Positions 8,701-16,915 of a stretch of 64,000 nucleotides of DNA are shown piece by piece. The notes below the pieces were generated by a model, which saw nothing but the letters and a program-made list of their open reading frames with translations, searched no databases and had not been told where the DNA came from. The stretch's first letter is position 1, and the number at the start of each line of letters is the position of its first letter. The DNA lies in NCBI GenBank assembly GCA_018385335.1, contig JAHAZN010000044.1:1-64000 (forward strand), given 5' to 3'. The translations under genes and the position numbers were made by a program. Source of the DNA: Prevotella sp. (GTDB lineage Bacteria > Bacteroidota > Bacteroidia > Bacteroidales > Bacteroidaceae).

Positions 8701-9449
8701 TTATGCGTCTCTGCCTTCAGAGAGATGACGCTCTCCACCTCCTTCACTTCGAAGTAGTCGCTCGTCGATTGGTCCTTGGGGGCAAACTGCTCCACCAGGG
8801 GACCCTGGGCAAAGGCCACATTATCTTTATATGCTGAGAGAATCTTGTTGGGATTCTCCTTTGTTGTCTTCTTGATCATGGCAAACAGACTCGACTCCAT
8901 CTCTTTGCCATCGATGATAAACGTACCACCGAAGATCTTATGACGGCAGTGCTCTGAGTTGATCTGTGCAAAACCGAAGATTTCTGAATCGGTGAGAGGA
9001 CGGCCGTTCTGCTGCTCTATCTTATGCAGATAAGCGATCTCTTCGGGTGAGAGGGCGAGACCCTCCTGCTCGTTATATTCCTCCAAATTCTCCACCTGCT
9101 TGATGGGCTGTGGAGCGATGTTCACGGTGAAGATGCTCTGGTCGAGCCCTTTATACATGCGTTGGAGCATGGGGTCGTGGTCGGCCTCTTCGCTGTTCAC
9201 AGGGAAATACTCTTCTATACGTGAAATGCCGTGGAGATTCATGTTCTGTGTTATCTCTACGGCATTCGTGCTCCATGGAGTCACCATCTCGCGGCGGGGA
9301 CCCACGAAGAATCCTTCCATCTTGTCGCCTTCTACGGGCTGGGCATCACCATAGAGCCAGCACAGCTCATTCATCTCTTCGTGACTCAACTGATGATCGG
9401 TCTCAGTGGCTATCACGCTTGCTTGAGGAGTCTTGAAAAATACTATCAT
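5727..9449 (-). CDS. purL: Phosphoribosylformylglycinamidine synthase
   Basis: 1240 aa single-chain PurL: [34 protein letters not shown], C-terminal glutaminase [18 protein letters not shown]...GICNGCQLM...[11 protein letters not shown]. Confidence 0.98.
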   Translation of the reverse strand: [1240 protein letters not shown]

Positions 9450-9483
9450 TTTGCTACTGATTGATGTTGTTTCTGATAATGCT

Positions 9484-9491
9484 GCAAAATT
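9484..9491 (-). promoter_or_regulatory. -7 element TAATTTTG for purL
   Basis: CAAAATTA on + strand about 40 bp upstream of the purL start. Confidence 0.5.
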
Positions 9492-9630
9492 ACAAATTAT
9501 CGCTGAATATCACGAATGATTTTCATAGAGATTTGCCAAGCTTACCTTGCATTCTGTATAAAATGATTTTAAAGGTAGTCACTTTTTCCTAAAAAACAGC
9601 TGTTGGTGAACTATAGAACGAGATAATTAT

Positions 9631-9638
9631 TATCTTTG
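9631..9638 (+). promoter_or_regulatory. -7 element TATCTTTG
   Basis: TATCTTTGCG upstream of the 9668 ORF with TTG about 25 bp further upstream. Confidence 0.5.
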
Positions 9639-9667
9639 CGATGTTTTCTAACTAAAATTTTCAGTCT

Positions 9668-9952
9668 ATGTTCAATTTCAATCAACTAAAATCTATGGTG
9701 AGATGTATTGATGATTATCTCACCCGTACGGGAAAGAAGGAAATCAACGAGATGGAGGCCAACACTGTGTTGGCGCGTGTCGGACTGCTTGATGACGACT
9801 ATTCCAAGCCGGGAAGACCACTGCGTGAACTCCTCGCTAACCTTCGTGATGCCAACCTCTTGCCAAACAACATCAGGCAGCTCTATGGCCGATGGGTCAT
9901 TGGTAACTCAAGGTGTGAGCAGCAGTCGATGATGATTGTGCAGTATTGGTAA
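9668..9952 (+). CDS. Conserved hypothetical protein (94 aa)
   Basis: MFNFNQLKSMVRCIDDYLTRTGKKEINEMEANTVLARVGLLDDDYSKPGRPLRELLANLRDANLLPNNIRQLYGRWVIGNS; own promoter. Confidence 0.7.
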   Translation: MFNFNQLKSMVRCIDDYLTRTGKKEINEMEANTVLARVGLLDDDYSKPGRPLRELLANLRDANLLPNNIRQLYGRWVIGNSRCEQQSMMIVQYW

Positions 9953-9960
9953 AACATGCG

Positions 9961-9987
9961 TTGTTCCAAAAAATATCGTTACCTTTG
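9961..9987 (+). promoter_or_regulatory. Bacteroidetes promoter TTG-N16-TACCTTTG for ompA-like gene
   Basis: TTGTTCCAAAAAATATCGTTACCTTTGC. Confidence 0.55.
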
Positions 9988-10053
9988 CATCCTGTAACTG
10001 TGAGCTATAAAGCAGCGTATAAACAAACAGATGTATAACAAACACAACAAACA

Positions 10054-10887
10054 ATGAAGAAGAATCTATGGGTGATCCTCTTGGCAGTGGGCTGTCTGTT
10101 CATCAGCAGCTGTGCCAGCAAGAAAGCGTTGGAAAGCTGTCAGACGGAGAACAGAGAACTGACAAAGAGTTATCAGGAGACAAAGGAAGCGTTGGCTGCA
10201 TCCAAGGCGCGTGTTACCAGTCTTGAGGAGCAGTTGGCTGGCTCTAAGCGTGCTTATGAGTCGCTTCAGAAGGCATTAGACAAGAGTCTTACCAATGCCA
10301 GTCAAAACAATGTGAGCATTGAGAAGTTGGTGGATCAGATCAACGAGTCTAACCAGTATATCCGTCATCTCGTTGAGGTGAAGAGCAAGAGCGACTCGCT
10401 CAACATGGTGCTCACCAACAACCTCACCCGCTCGCTCAGTCGCGAGGAACTTAAGGAGGTGGACGTTCAGGTGCTCAAGGGTGTGGTCTATATCTCTTTG
10501 GCCGACAACATGCTCTACAAGAGCGGCTCTTATGAAATCAGCGACCGTGCTGCTGCTACGCTGAGCAAGATAGCAAAGATTATCACCGACTACCGCGACT
10601 ACGACGTGCTCATCGAGGGTAACACTGATGATGTACCCATCTCGCGCGAGAACATACGCAACAACTGGGACCTCTCTTGTCTGCGTGCTTCGAGTGTGGT
10701 GCAGGCTTTGCAGAACCAGTATGGTGTCGATCCCAAGCGTCTCACCGCTGGCGGTCGTGGCGAGTATAATCCCTTGGCGCCCAATAACACCGAGGCTGGT
10801 AAGTTGCGCAACCGTCGCACACAGATCATCATCACGCCGAAGCTCGACCAGTTTATGGAACTCATCGACAAGGCACCAGAGAACTGA
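10054..10887 (+). CDS. OmpA family lipoprotein with coiled-coil region
   Basis: Lipobox VGCLFISSCASK; C-terminal OmpA motif YDVLIEGNTDDVPI....NWDLSCLRASSVVQAL...RLTAGGRGEYNPLAPNNTEAGKLRNRRTQIIITPK. Confidence 0.92.
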   Translation: MKKNLWVILLAVGCLFISSCASKKALESCQTENRELTKSYQETKEALAASKARVTSLEEQLAGSKRAYESLQKALDKSLTNASQNNVSIEKLVDQINESNQYIRHLVEVKSKSDSLNMVLTNNLTRSLSREELKEVDVQVLKGVVYISLADNMLYKSGSYEISDRAAATLSKIAKIITDYRDYDVLIEGNTDDVPISRENIRNNWDLSCLRASSVVQALQNQYGVDPKRLTAGGRGEYNPLAPNNTEAGKLRNRRTQIIITPKLDQFMELIDKAPEN

Positions 10888-10901
10888 TGTTTCTTATTCT
10901 C

Positions 10902-10936
10902 CCCAACCGGTCAGCATTAAGAGCTGACCGGTTGGG
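10902..10936 (+). terminator. Hairpin terminator-like structure 3' of the OmpA gene
   Basis: CCCAACCGGTCAGC-attaaga-GCTGACCGGTTGGG, 14-bp perfect stem; no T-tract follows because the MITE-like element begins a few bp downstream. Confidence 0.65.
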
Positions 10937-10940
10937 ATAA

Positions 10941-11182
10941 TCCCAAATCGGTCATTAGCGTTATGATGATAACAACTCTTGTTTTTGAATAGATGTCTCT
11001 ACGTTTTGAGTGCGCAATGGGGTTCCATTGTAACCGAAAAACGGAAAGGCAGATGACAAAAAGAACCATTTCGTTAAGCCAAATGAGCAGAGCTAAGCTC
11101 GCTTGAGCTATGCCATGGCGAGAAATGGTCGGATTTATTCCAAAGTTTGCTTGCGCATAATAGTCTAATGGCCGATTTGGGT
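10941..11182 (+). mobile_element. MITE-like element, copy 1 (long form, ~242 bp) with terminal inverted repeats
   Basis: Ends TCCCAAATCGGTCATTAG.../...CTAATGGCCGATTTGGGT; shares its interior with copies at 16675-16840 and 45775-45930. Confidence 0.75.
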
Positions 11183-11228
11183 TAAGACAAAGTATCCTGT
11201 AAGCAAACAACCTACAGGATACTTTCAG

Positions 11229-11302
11229 TAGCGGGGGAGGGGCTCGAACCCTCGACCTCCGGATTATGAATCCGACGCTCTAACCAGCTGAGCTACCCCG
11301 CC
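11229..11302 (-). tRNA. tRNA-Met (CAT anticodon, elongator-type)
   Basis: Minus strand GGCGGGGTAGCTCAGCTGGTTAGAGCGTCGGATTCATAATCCGGAGGTCGAGGGTTCGAGCCCCTCCCCCGCTA; cloverleaf with TTCATAA anticodon loop; Ile2 (k2C) cannot be fully excluded. Confidence 0.9.
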
Positions 11303-11320
11303 ATTGTCTTTTTGCGGGTG

Positions 11321-11328
11321 CAAAGGTA
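11321..11328 (-). promoter_or_regulatory. -7 element TACCTTTG for the tRNA-Met gene
   Basis: CAAAGGTA on + strand about 20 bp upstream of the tRNA 5' end. Confidence 0.55.
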
Positions 11329-11619
11329 AGACAAAGTTTTTATTCCACAAAATTTTTGGATAGATTTATTTTCACTAGTTGATTAAAAAGTGATTATTCT
11401 GCCTTTTCAAGGGATAGATGAGCTATCTCTCGGTAGCTCTCGACTACTGATTGCTGACGATAGAGGCATCAGAAAAACATGTCGCTGCAGAGGTGATACA
11501 ATAAAATTATTGAACAGCATGTTATTTTTTCTACGTTTCTCATAATTAACTCGTATAAATAATGTATATTTGCGGCATCAACATCCTATTTCATCATTAT
11601 AACTAACGGAGACGAGCGC

Positions 11620-12015
11620 ATGGAGAAACAGATGATTAACCTCGAATATCCCCTTGCAACCAAATCACCCTCTATTGTCTGGGGACTTATCAGCAATGCC
11701 GCAGGACTACAGAAATGGTTAGCAGACTATGTAGAGGAAGAGGGAGATAAGATGGTATTCTCCTGGGGAGAGGAATGGACAGAACAGGACAAAAAGAGTG
11801 CCACCGTGGTTTCACGGGAGAGAAACAAGGCGATACGCCTGAGATGGACCTCCTACCAACCCCACGAATACTGGGAGATGAGGATTGAACAAAGTGAACT
11901 CACCGGACTGCTCTGCCTAAAAGTGACCGACTATGCGGAGGCTGACGATGTGGATGATATCTGCGATCTGTGGGACGACAATATGAAACGACTGCACAGG
12001 ATTAGTGGGGTATAA
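11620..12015 (+). CDS. START-like/AHSA1-type domain protein
   Basis: MEKQMINLEYPLATKSPSIVWGLISNAAGLQKWLADYVEEEGDKMVFSWGEEWTEQDKKSATVV...; Bacteroidetes START-like protein pattern. Confidence 0.75.
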   Translation: MEKQMINLEYPLATKSPSIVWGLISNAAGLQKWLADYVEEEGDKMVFSWGEEWTEQDKKSATVVSRERNKAIRLRWTSYQPHEYWEMRIEQSELTGLLCLKVTDYAEADDVDDICDLWDDNMKRLHRISGV

Positions 12016-12058
12016 ACATAAAAAACGTAAAACATTGTCGTCTCTGATTTTTTTATAC

Positions 12059-12066
12059 TAATTTTG
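12059..12066 (+). promoter_or_regulatory. -7 element TAATTTTG with upstream TTG
   Basis: TTGTCG...TAATTTTGC upstream of the LptF/G-like gene. Confidence 0.5.
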
Positions 12067-12104
12067 CAGGCTGAACTCAACACTCCTGGTGGGAGTAGCT
12101 TTGT

Positions 12105-14042
12105 ATGCTGCGCATAAAGAAACTCGATATATTCATAGCTAAGCAGTTTGGACTGCTTTTCTTCGGCACCTTCTTCATCTGTCAGTTTGTACTGATGATG
12201 CAGTTCCTGTGGCGTTATGTTGACGAACTGATAGGTAAGGGACTATCGTTAGAGGTGCTGGCACAGTTCTTTTGGTACATGGGACTGATGCTCATGCCGC
12301 AGGCCTTCCCCTTAGCTATCCTACTCTCATCGCTCATCACCTTTGGTAACCTCGGCGAATCCTCGGAACTGACAGCCATCAAGGCTGCCGGCATCTCACT
12401 GATGCAGGCATTCCGCTCACTTATCGTCATCGTTATCTTCATCAGCTGCTGCTCATTCTATTTCCAAAACGTCATCGGTCCTGAAGCCAACAAATCGTTT
12501 GGACGACTGCTGCTATCCATGAAACAGACAAGTCCGGAACTGGAGATTCCTGAGGGCATCTTCTACGACGGTATTCCCAACTGCAACCTCTATGTGCAGA
12601 AGAAAGACCTGGAGACGGGAAAACTCTATGGCATCATGATCTACCGCATCAATGGCAGTTATGAGAATGCTGCTATCATCCTTGCTGACTCGGGAATGCT
12701 ACAGTCAACAGAGGAGAAGAAACACCTGGTACTTAACCTCTACAGCGGAGAGTGGTTTGAGAACATGTCATCACAGGACATGGCGGGGAGCGCGAGTGTA
12801 CCCTATCGCAGAGAGACCTTCTCGTCGAAACGCATCGTACTCGATTTTGACGGAGGATTCAGTATGGCCGACGTCACGGGCATCTCAGCTGACGCCCGTT
12901 CCAAGGGACTGACAAAAATTCTCCATGACCTCGACTCACTGAGATGCTTCAACGACAGTGTGGGACAAGCCGGTTACAGAGAGGCAAAATATCGAGAACT
13001 CTATCTGCCTAAGGTAGAGAAAAAAGATTCGCTCATAGCCTTAGAACAGGCGGAGGTCACAGGAAAGAGATTAGACAGTCTCTATGCCCAACTCAAAGAT
13101 GAGAAAAAAGTATCGGTAGTGGGGAGGGCACTGAGCGAAGTGCAGATGGCAGAGAGAGAGCTGGAGATGAGAGCACTCTACACCTCCGACCTCGGACGTA
13201 ATGTGAGAAGACACGAACTGGAGGCATATTATAAGTTTACACTCTCCTTCTCCTGTCTGCTCTTCTTCTTCATCGGTGCTCCCCTGGGAGCCATCATCCG
13301 CAAGGGAGGACTGGGCGTGCCGGTAATCATCTCGGTGATGGTCTTCATCATCTATTACATTTTCGACAACTCGGGCTACCGAATGGCACGTATCAACGCA
13401 TGGACAGTGTGGTTCGGACGAATGATCTCTACCTTTGTACTCGCACCCATTGCTATCTTCTTCACCTACAAGGCTAACAAAGACTCTACGGTGTTCAACA
13501 TCGATGTCTATCGCAATGCTCTATTCACAATGCTGGGTATCAGAACAAAACGCCACCTCGTGATGAAGAAGGTGATTATCAATGACCCTGACTACCTCAC
13601 AGACGCCCAGCGACTCGGAGAGATTAGCGAGGAGATTACCACTTATGCACAGGAGCATCACCTCATCAAAGCTCCCAGCCCCATCAAGGTGTTCTTCCGT
13701 CCTGGCGACGACCAATGTATCAGGGAGATCAACGAGAAACTTGAGGAAGTGATAGAAGACCTTTCGAATGCTAAGGACAGGGTGGTGATCAACGAACTCA
13801 ACCACTACCCCATCATCGCCACCCACGCCCACACAAGACCCTTCAGACAGAAGTGGCTCAATATAGTGACAGGACTGATACTGCCCTTAGGCCTGTTCTT
13901 CTATCTGCGTATGTGGAGATTCAGACTCCGACTTCTCAGAGACCTGAGAGTGATTAAGCGTACTAACGAGAGTATCATCAAACGCATCAGGGAGATGGAA
14001 AAGACAAACACACCACAGATGGGAGATGAGACGCAACAATGA
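12105..14042 (+). CDS. LptF/LptG family (YjgP/YjgQ) LPS export permease with long C-terminal extension
   Basis: KKLDIFIAKQFGLLFFGTFFICQFVLMMQFLWRYVDELIGKGLSLEVLAQFFWYMGLMLMPQAFPLAILLSSLITFGNLGESSELTAIKAAGISL. Confidence 0.92.
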   Translation: MLRIKKLDIFIAKQFGLLFFGTFFICQFVLMMQFLWRYVDELIGKGLSLEVLAQFFWYMGLMLMPQAFPLAILLSSLITFGNLGESSELTAIKAAGISLMQAFRSLIVIVIFISCCSFYFQNVIGPEANKSFGRLLLSMKQTSPELEIPEGIFYDGIPNCNLYVQKKDLETGKLYGIMIYRINGSYENAAIILADSGMLQSTEEKKHLVLNLYSGEWFENMSSQDMAGSASVPYRRETFSSKRIVLDFDGGFSMADVTGISADARSKGLTKILHDLDSLRCFNDSVGQAGYREAKYRELYLPKVEKKDSLIALEQAEVTGKRLDSLYAQLKDEKKVSVVGRALSEVQMAERELEMRALYTSDLGRNVRRHELEAYYKFTLSFSCLLFFFIGAPLGAIIRKGGLGVPVIISVMVFIIYYIFDNSGYRMARINAWTVWFGRMISTFVLAPIAIFFTYKANKDSTVFNIDVYRNALFTMLGIRTKRHLVMKKVIINDPDYLTDAQRLGEISEEITTYAQEHHLIKAPSPIKVFFRPGDDQCIREINEKLEEVIEDLSNAKDRVVINELNHYPIIATHAHTRPFRQKWLNIVTGLILPLGLFFYLRMWRFRLRLLRDLRVIKRTNESIIKRIREMEKTNTPQMGDETQQ

Positions 14043-14090
14043 CTTACTATACATTATATTATATAAGATAACCAAGTATTGGCATTAGAT

Positions 14091-15302
14091 ATGGAAAACT
14101 TTGTGCTTAACACTATTGAAGAAGCTATAGAAGACTTCAGAGACGGCAAGTTTGTGATCGTCGTTGATGACGAAGACCGCGAGAATGAGGGCGACCTCAT
14201 CATCGCCGCTGAGATGATCACAGCCGAGAAGGTGAACTTCATGCTCAAATATGCCCGCGGAGTGCTCTGCGCACCCATCACCATCAACAGAAGCGAGGAA
14301 CTCCACCTGCCAAGACAGGTGGAAGACAACACCTCCATGCTCGGCACCCCCTTCACAGTGACCATCGACAAACTGGAAGGATGTACTACCGGCGTATCGG
14401 CAGCCGATAGGGCAGCAACCATCAAGGCATTGGCCGACCCTACCTCGACACCCAACACCTTCGGACGACCAGGACACATCAACCCACTCTACGCCCAAGA
14501 CAACGGTGTGCTGAGACGTAGTGGACACACAGAGGCTGCCGTAGATCTCTGTAAACTGGCAGGCCTCTACCCCGCCGGCGCACTCATGGAGATCATGAAC
14601 GAAGACGGCACCATGGCAAGAATGCCCGAACTGCAGGTGTTTGCCAAAGAACACAACATGAAAATCATCACCATCAAAGACCTCATCGCATACCGACTGA
14701 AGAAAGAGACACTCATCGAGGTGGGTAAACAGGTGGATATGCCCACACAGTATGGGCACTTCAAACTCATCCCCTTCAGACAGAAGAGCAACGGGATGGA
14801 ACATTTCGCCCTCATCAAAGGCGAATGGAAAGAAGAGGAGCCCGTTCTCGTCAGGGTACACTCATCATGTGCCACCGGAGATATCCTCGGCAGCAAACGG
14901 TGCGACTGCGGAGAACAGTTGCATAAAGCTATGCAGATGATAGAACAGGAAGGACGAGGCGTTCTCGTATATATGCAGCAGGAGGGACGAGGGATAGGAC
15001 TGATGAACAAAATCGCTGCCTACAAACTGCAGGAAGAGGGAATGGACACCGTAGAAGCTAACGTTCACCTCGGATTCCAACCCGATGAGCGCGACTACGG
15101 CTGCGGAGCACAGATGCTGAGATACCTCGGCATACATAAGATGAGACTGATGACCAACAACCCCACAAAACGCGTAGGGTTAGAGAGTTACGGACTGGAG
15201 ATAGTGGAGAACGTACCCATCGAAATCACTCCCAATGAGTATGACTACAAATACCTGAAAACCAAGCAAGACAGGATGGGGCATCTCCTCCACTTGAAAT
15301 AA
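14091..15302 (+). CDS. ribBA: Bifunctional 3,4-dihydroxy-2-butanone-4-phosphate synthase / GTP cyclohydrolase II
   Basis: [21 protein letters not shown]...[12 protein letters not shown] (RibB) and [24 protein letters not shown]...QQEGRGIGL (RibA); ATG at 14091 preferred over the TTG ORF start. Confidence 0.97.
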   Translation: MENFVLNTIEEAIEDFRDGKFVIVVDDEDRENEGDLIIAAEMITAEKVNFMLKYARGVLCAPITINRSEELHLPRQVEDNTSMLGTPFTVTIDKLEGCTTGVSAADRAATIKALADPTSTPNTFGRPGHINPLYAQDNGVLRRSGHTEAAVDLCKLAGLYPAGALMEIMNEDGTMARMPELQVFAKEHNMKIITIKDLIAYRLKKETLIEVGKQVDMPTQYGHFKLIPFRQKSNGMEHFALIKGEWKEEEPVLVRVHSSCATGDILGSKRCDCGEQLHKAMQMIEQEGRGVLVYMQQEGRGIGLMNKIAAYKLQEEGMDTVEANVHLGFQPDERDYGCGAQMLRYLGIHKMRLMTNNPTKRVGLESYGLEIVENVPIEITPNEYDYKYLKTKQDRMGHLLHLK

Positions 15303-15388
15303 ATCATACCGGAGGACCGTCAGACGACGATAACACGCAGAAAGAATGAAAAAACAATAAATTGTTTCGTCTGATGAAATAAAATAAC

Positions 15389-15396
15389 TATTTTTG
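15389..15396 (+). promoter_or_regulatory. -7 element TATTTTTG
   Basis: TATTTTTGC upstream of the aminotransferase, with TTG about 24 bp upstream. Confidence 0.45.
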
Positions 15397-15455
15397 CAGT
15401 TAGTAACATAGAAACAGACGAAAAAAGTATCTTACAAAAAGACTATAACAACACT

Positions 15456-16649
15456 ATGGCACAATTATCAGAACGCCTGCAAAGGCTCGCTCCATCTGCC
15501 ACTCTGGCCATGTCACAGAAGAGTGCTGAGATGAAAGCACAAGGTATTGACGTGATCAACCTCAGCGTAGGAGAACCCGACTTCAACACACCCGACCACA
15601 TCAAGGAAGCAGCCAAGAAAGCTGTTGACGACAACTACTCACGCTACTCGCCCGTCCCTGGCTATCCCAATCTCCGACAGGCCATCGTCAACAAGTTGAA
15701 GCGAGAGAACGCACTTGACTACTCTACCGCAGAGATTCTCGTTTCCAATGGTGCCAAACAAAGCGTATGCAACACGATTATGGCGCTCATCAACAAGGGT
15801 GATGAAGTGATTATCCCCGCACCTTACTGGGTGTCTTATCCTCAGATGGTGAAGTTGGCCGGTGGCGAACCAGTGATTGTAGAGGCAGGGTTCGAGCAGA
15901 ACTTCAAGATGACAGCCCAGCAGTTGGAGGCAGCTATCACCCCCAAGACACGCCTCATTATCCTCTGCTCTCCCAGCAACCCCACAGGAAGTGTTTACAG
16001 CAAAGAAGAACTGAAGCATCTGGCCGACGTGATTCTCAGTCATGAGAACCTCTTCGTGCTGGCTGACGAGATTTATGAGCACATCAACTATGTAGGCAAG
16101 CACGAGAGCATCGCACAGTTTGAGGGCATGAAAGAACGCAGCATCATCGTCAATGGCGTATCCAAAGCCTATGCTATGACAGGATGGCGTATCGGGTATA
16201 TTGCAGCCCCCGAATGGATTGTAAAAGGATGCAACAAACTGCAAGGTCAGTACACCAGCGGCCCCTGCTCTGTGAGTCAGATGGCTGCCTTGGCTGCCTA
16301 CGAGACAGACCAGCGCTGCGTAGAGGAAATGCGTCAGGCCTTTGAGCGCCGCAGAAACCTCATCGTCAAACTGGCCAAGGAGATTGACGGCCTGGAGGTA
16401 AACGAGCCACATGGTGCCTTCTATCTCTTCCCTAAGTGCAGCAACTTCTTCGGCAAGACCGACGGCAACACCACAGTCAACACATCCACCGACCTGGCAC
16501 TCTATCTGTTGGAGAAAGCCCACGTGGCCACCGTTGGCGGCGATGCCTTCGGCGACCCACAGTGTTTCCGTATGAGCTACGCCACAAGCGACGAGAACAT
16601 CGTCGAGGCAATGAGCCGCATCAAGAAGGCACTGGGGGAGCTGAAATAA
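15456..16649 (+). CDS. Pyridoxal phosphate-dependent aminotransferase, aspartate aminotransferase family
   Basis: INLSVGEPDFNTPDHIKEAAKKA...CSPSNPTGSVYSKEEL...SKAYAMTGWRIGYIAAP; class I/II aminotransferase. Confidence 0.95.
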   Translation: MAQLSERLQRLAPSATLAMSQKSAEMKAQGIDVINLSVGEPDFNTPDHIKEAAKKAVDDNYSRYSPVPGYPNLRQAIVNKLKRENALDYSTAEILVSNGAKQSVCNTIMALINKGDEVIIPAPYWVSYPQMVKLAGGEPVIVEAGFEQNFKMTAQQLEAAITPKTRLIILCSPSNPTGSVYSKEELKHLADVILSHENLFVLADEIYEHINYVGKHESIAQFEGMKERSIIVNGVSKAYAMTGWRIGYIAAPEWIVKGCNKLQGQYTSGPCSVSQMAALAAYETDQRCVEEMRQAFERRRNLIVKLAKEIDGLEVNEPHGAFYLFPKCSNFFGKTDGNTTVNTSTDLALYLLEKAHVATVGGDAFGDPQCFRMSYATSDENIVEAMSRIKKALGELK

Positions 16650-16674
16650 GAAGTATCACTTCCACCTGTAGTGA

Positions 16675-16840
16675 TTAAACCCAAATCGGCCATTAGACTA
16701 TTATGCGCTAACAGACTTTCTTTTTGTCATCTGCCTTTCCGTTTTTCGGTTACAATGGAACCCCATTGCGCCCTCAAAACGTAGAGACATCTGTTCAAAA
16801 ACAAGAGTTGTTATCATCATAATGACCAATTTGGGTTTAA
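16675..16840 (-). mobile_element. MITE-like element, copy 2 (internally deleted, inverted relative to copies 1 and 3)
   Basis: TTAAACCCAAATCGGCCATTAGACTATTATGCGC.../...CATAATGACCAATTTGGGTTTAA; reverse complement matches copies 1 and 3. Confidence 0.75.
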
Positions 16841-16844
16841 GCTC

Positions 16845-16895
16845 AAAAAGAATGAGAGGGTGCGCCCATCTGTGACGCACCCTCTCATTCTTTTT
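16845..16895. terminator. Strong bidirectional intrinsic terminator between aminotransferase and rnc
   Basis: AAAAAGAATGAGAGGGTGCG / CGCACCCTCTCATTCTTTTT, 20-bp perfect stem, 11-nt loop. Confidence 0.85.
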
Positions 16896-16915
16896 CTGTC
16901 TAAAGCAGTAGGAGC

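Noticed and set aside
10917-11210. 97-aa minus ORF (...KRRDIYSKTRVVIIITLMTDLG)
   Set aside because: Lies within the MITE-like repeat; the same peptide recurs at 45771-45989 only because the DNA repeat recurs
14085-14861. 258-aa minus ORF opposite ribBA
   Set aside because: Antisense to a certain ribBA; no recognisable motif
15639-16523. 294-aa minus ORF opposite the aminotransferase
   Set aside because: Antisense shadow ORF
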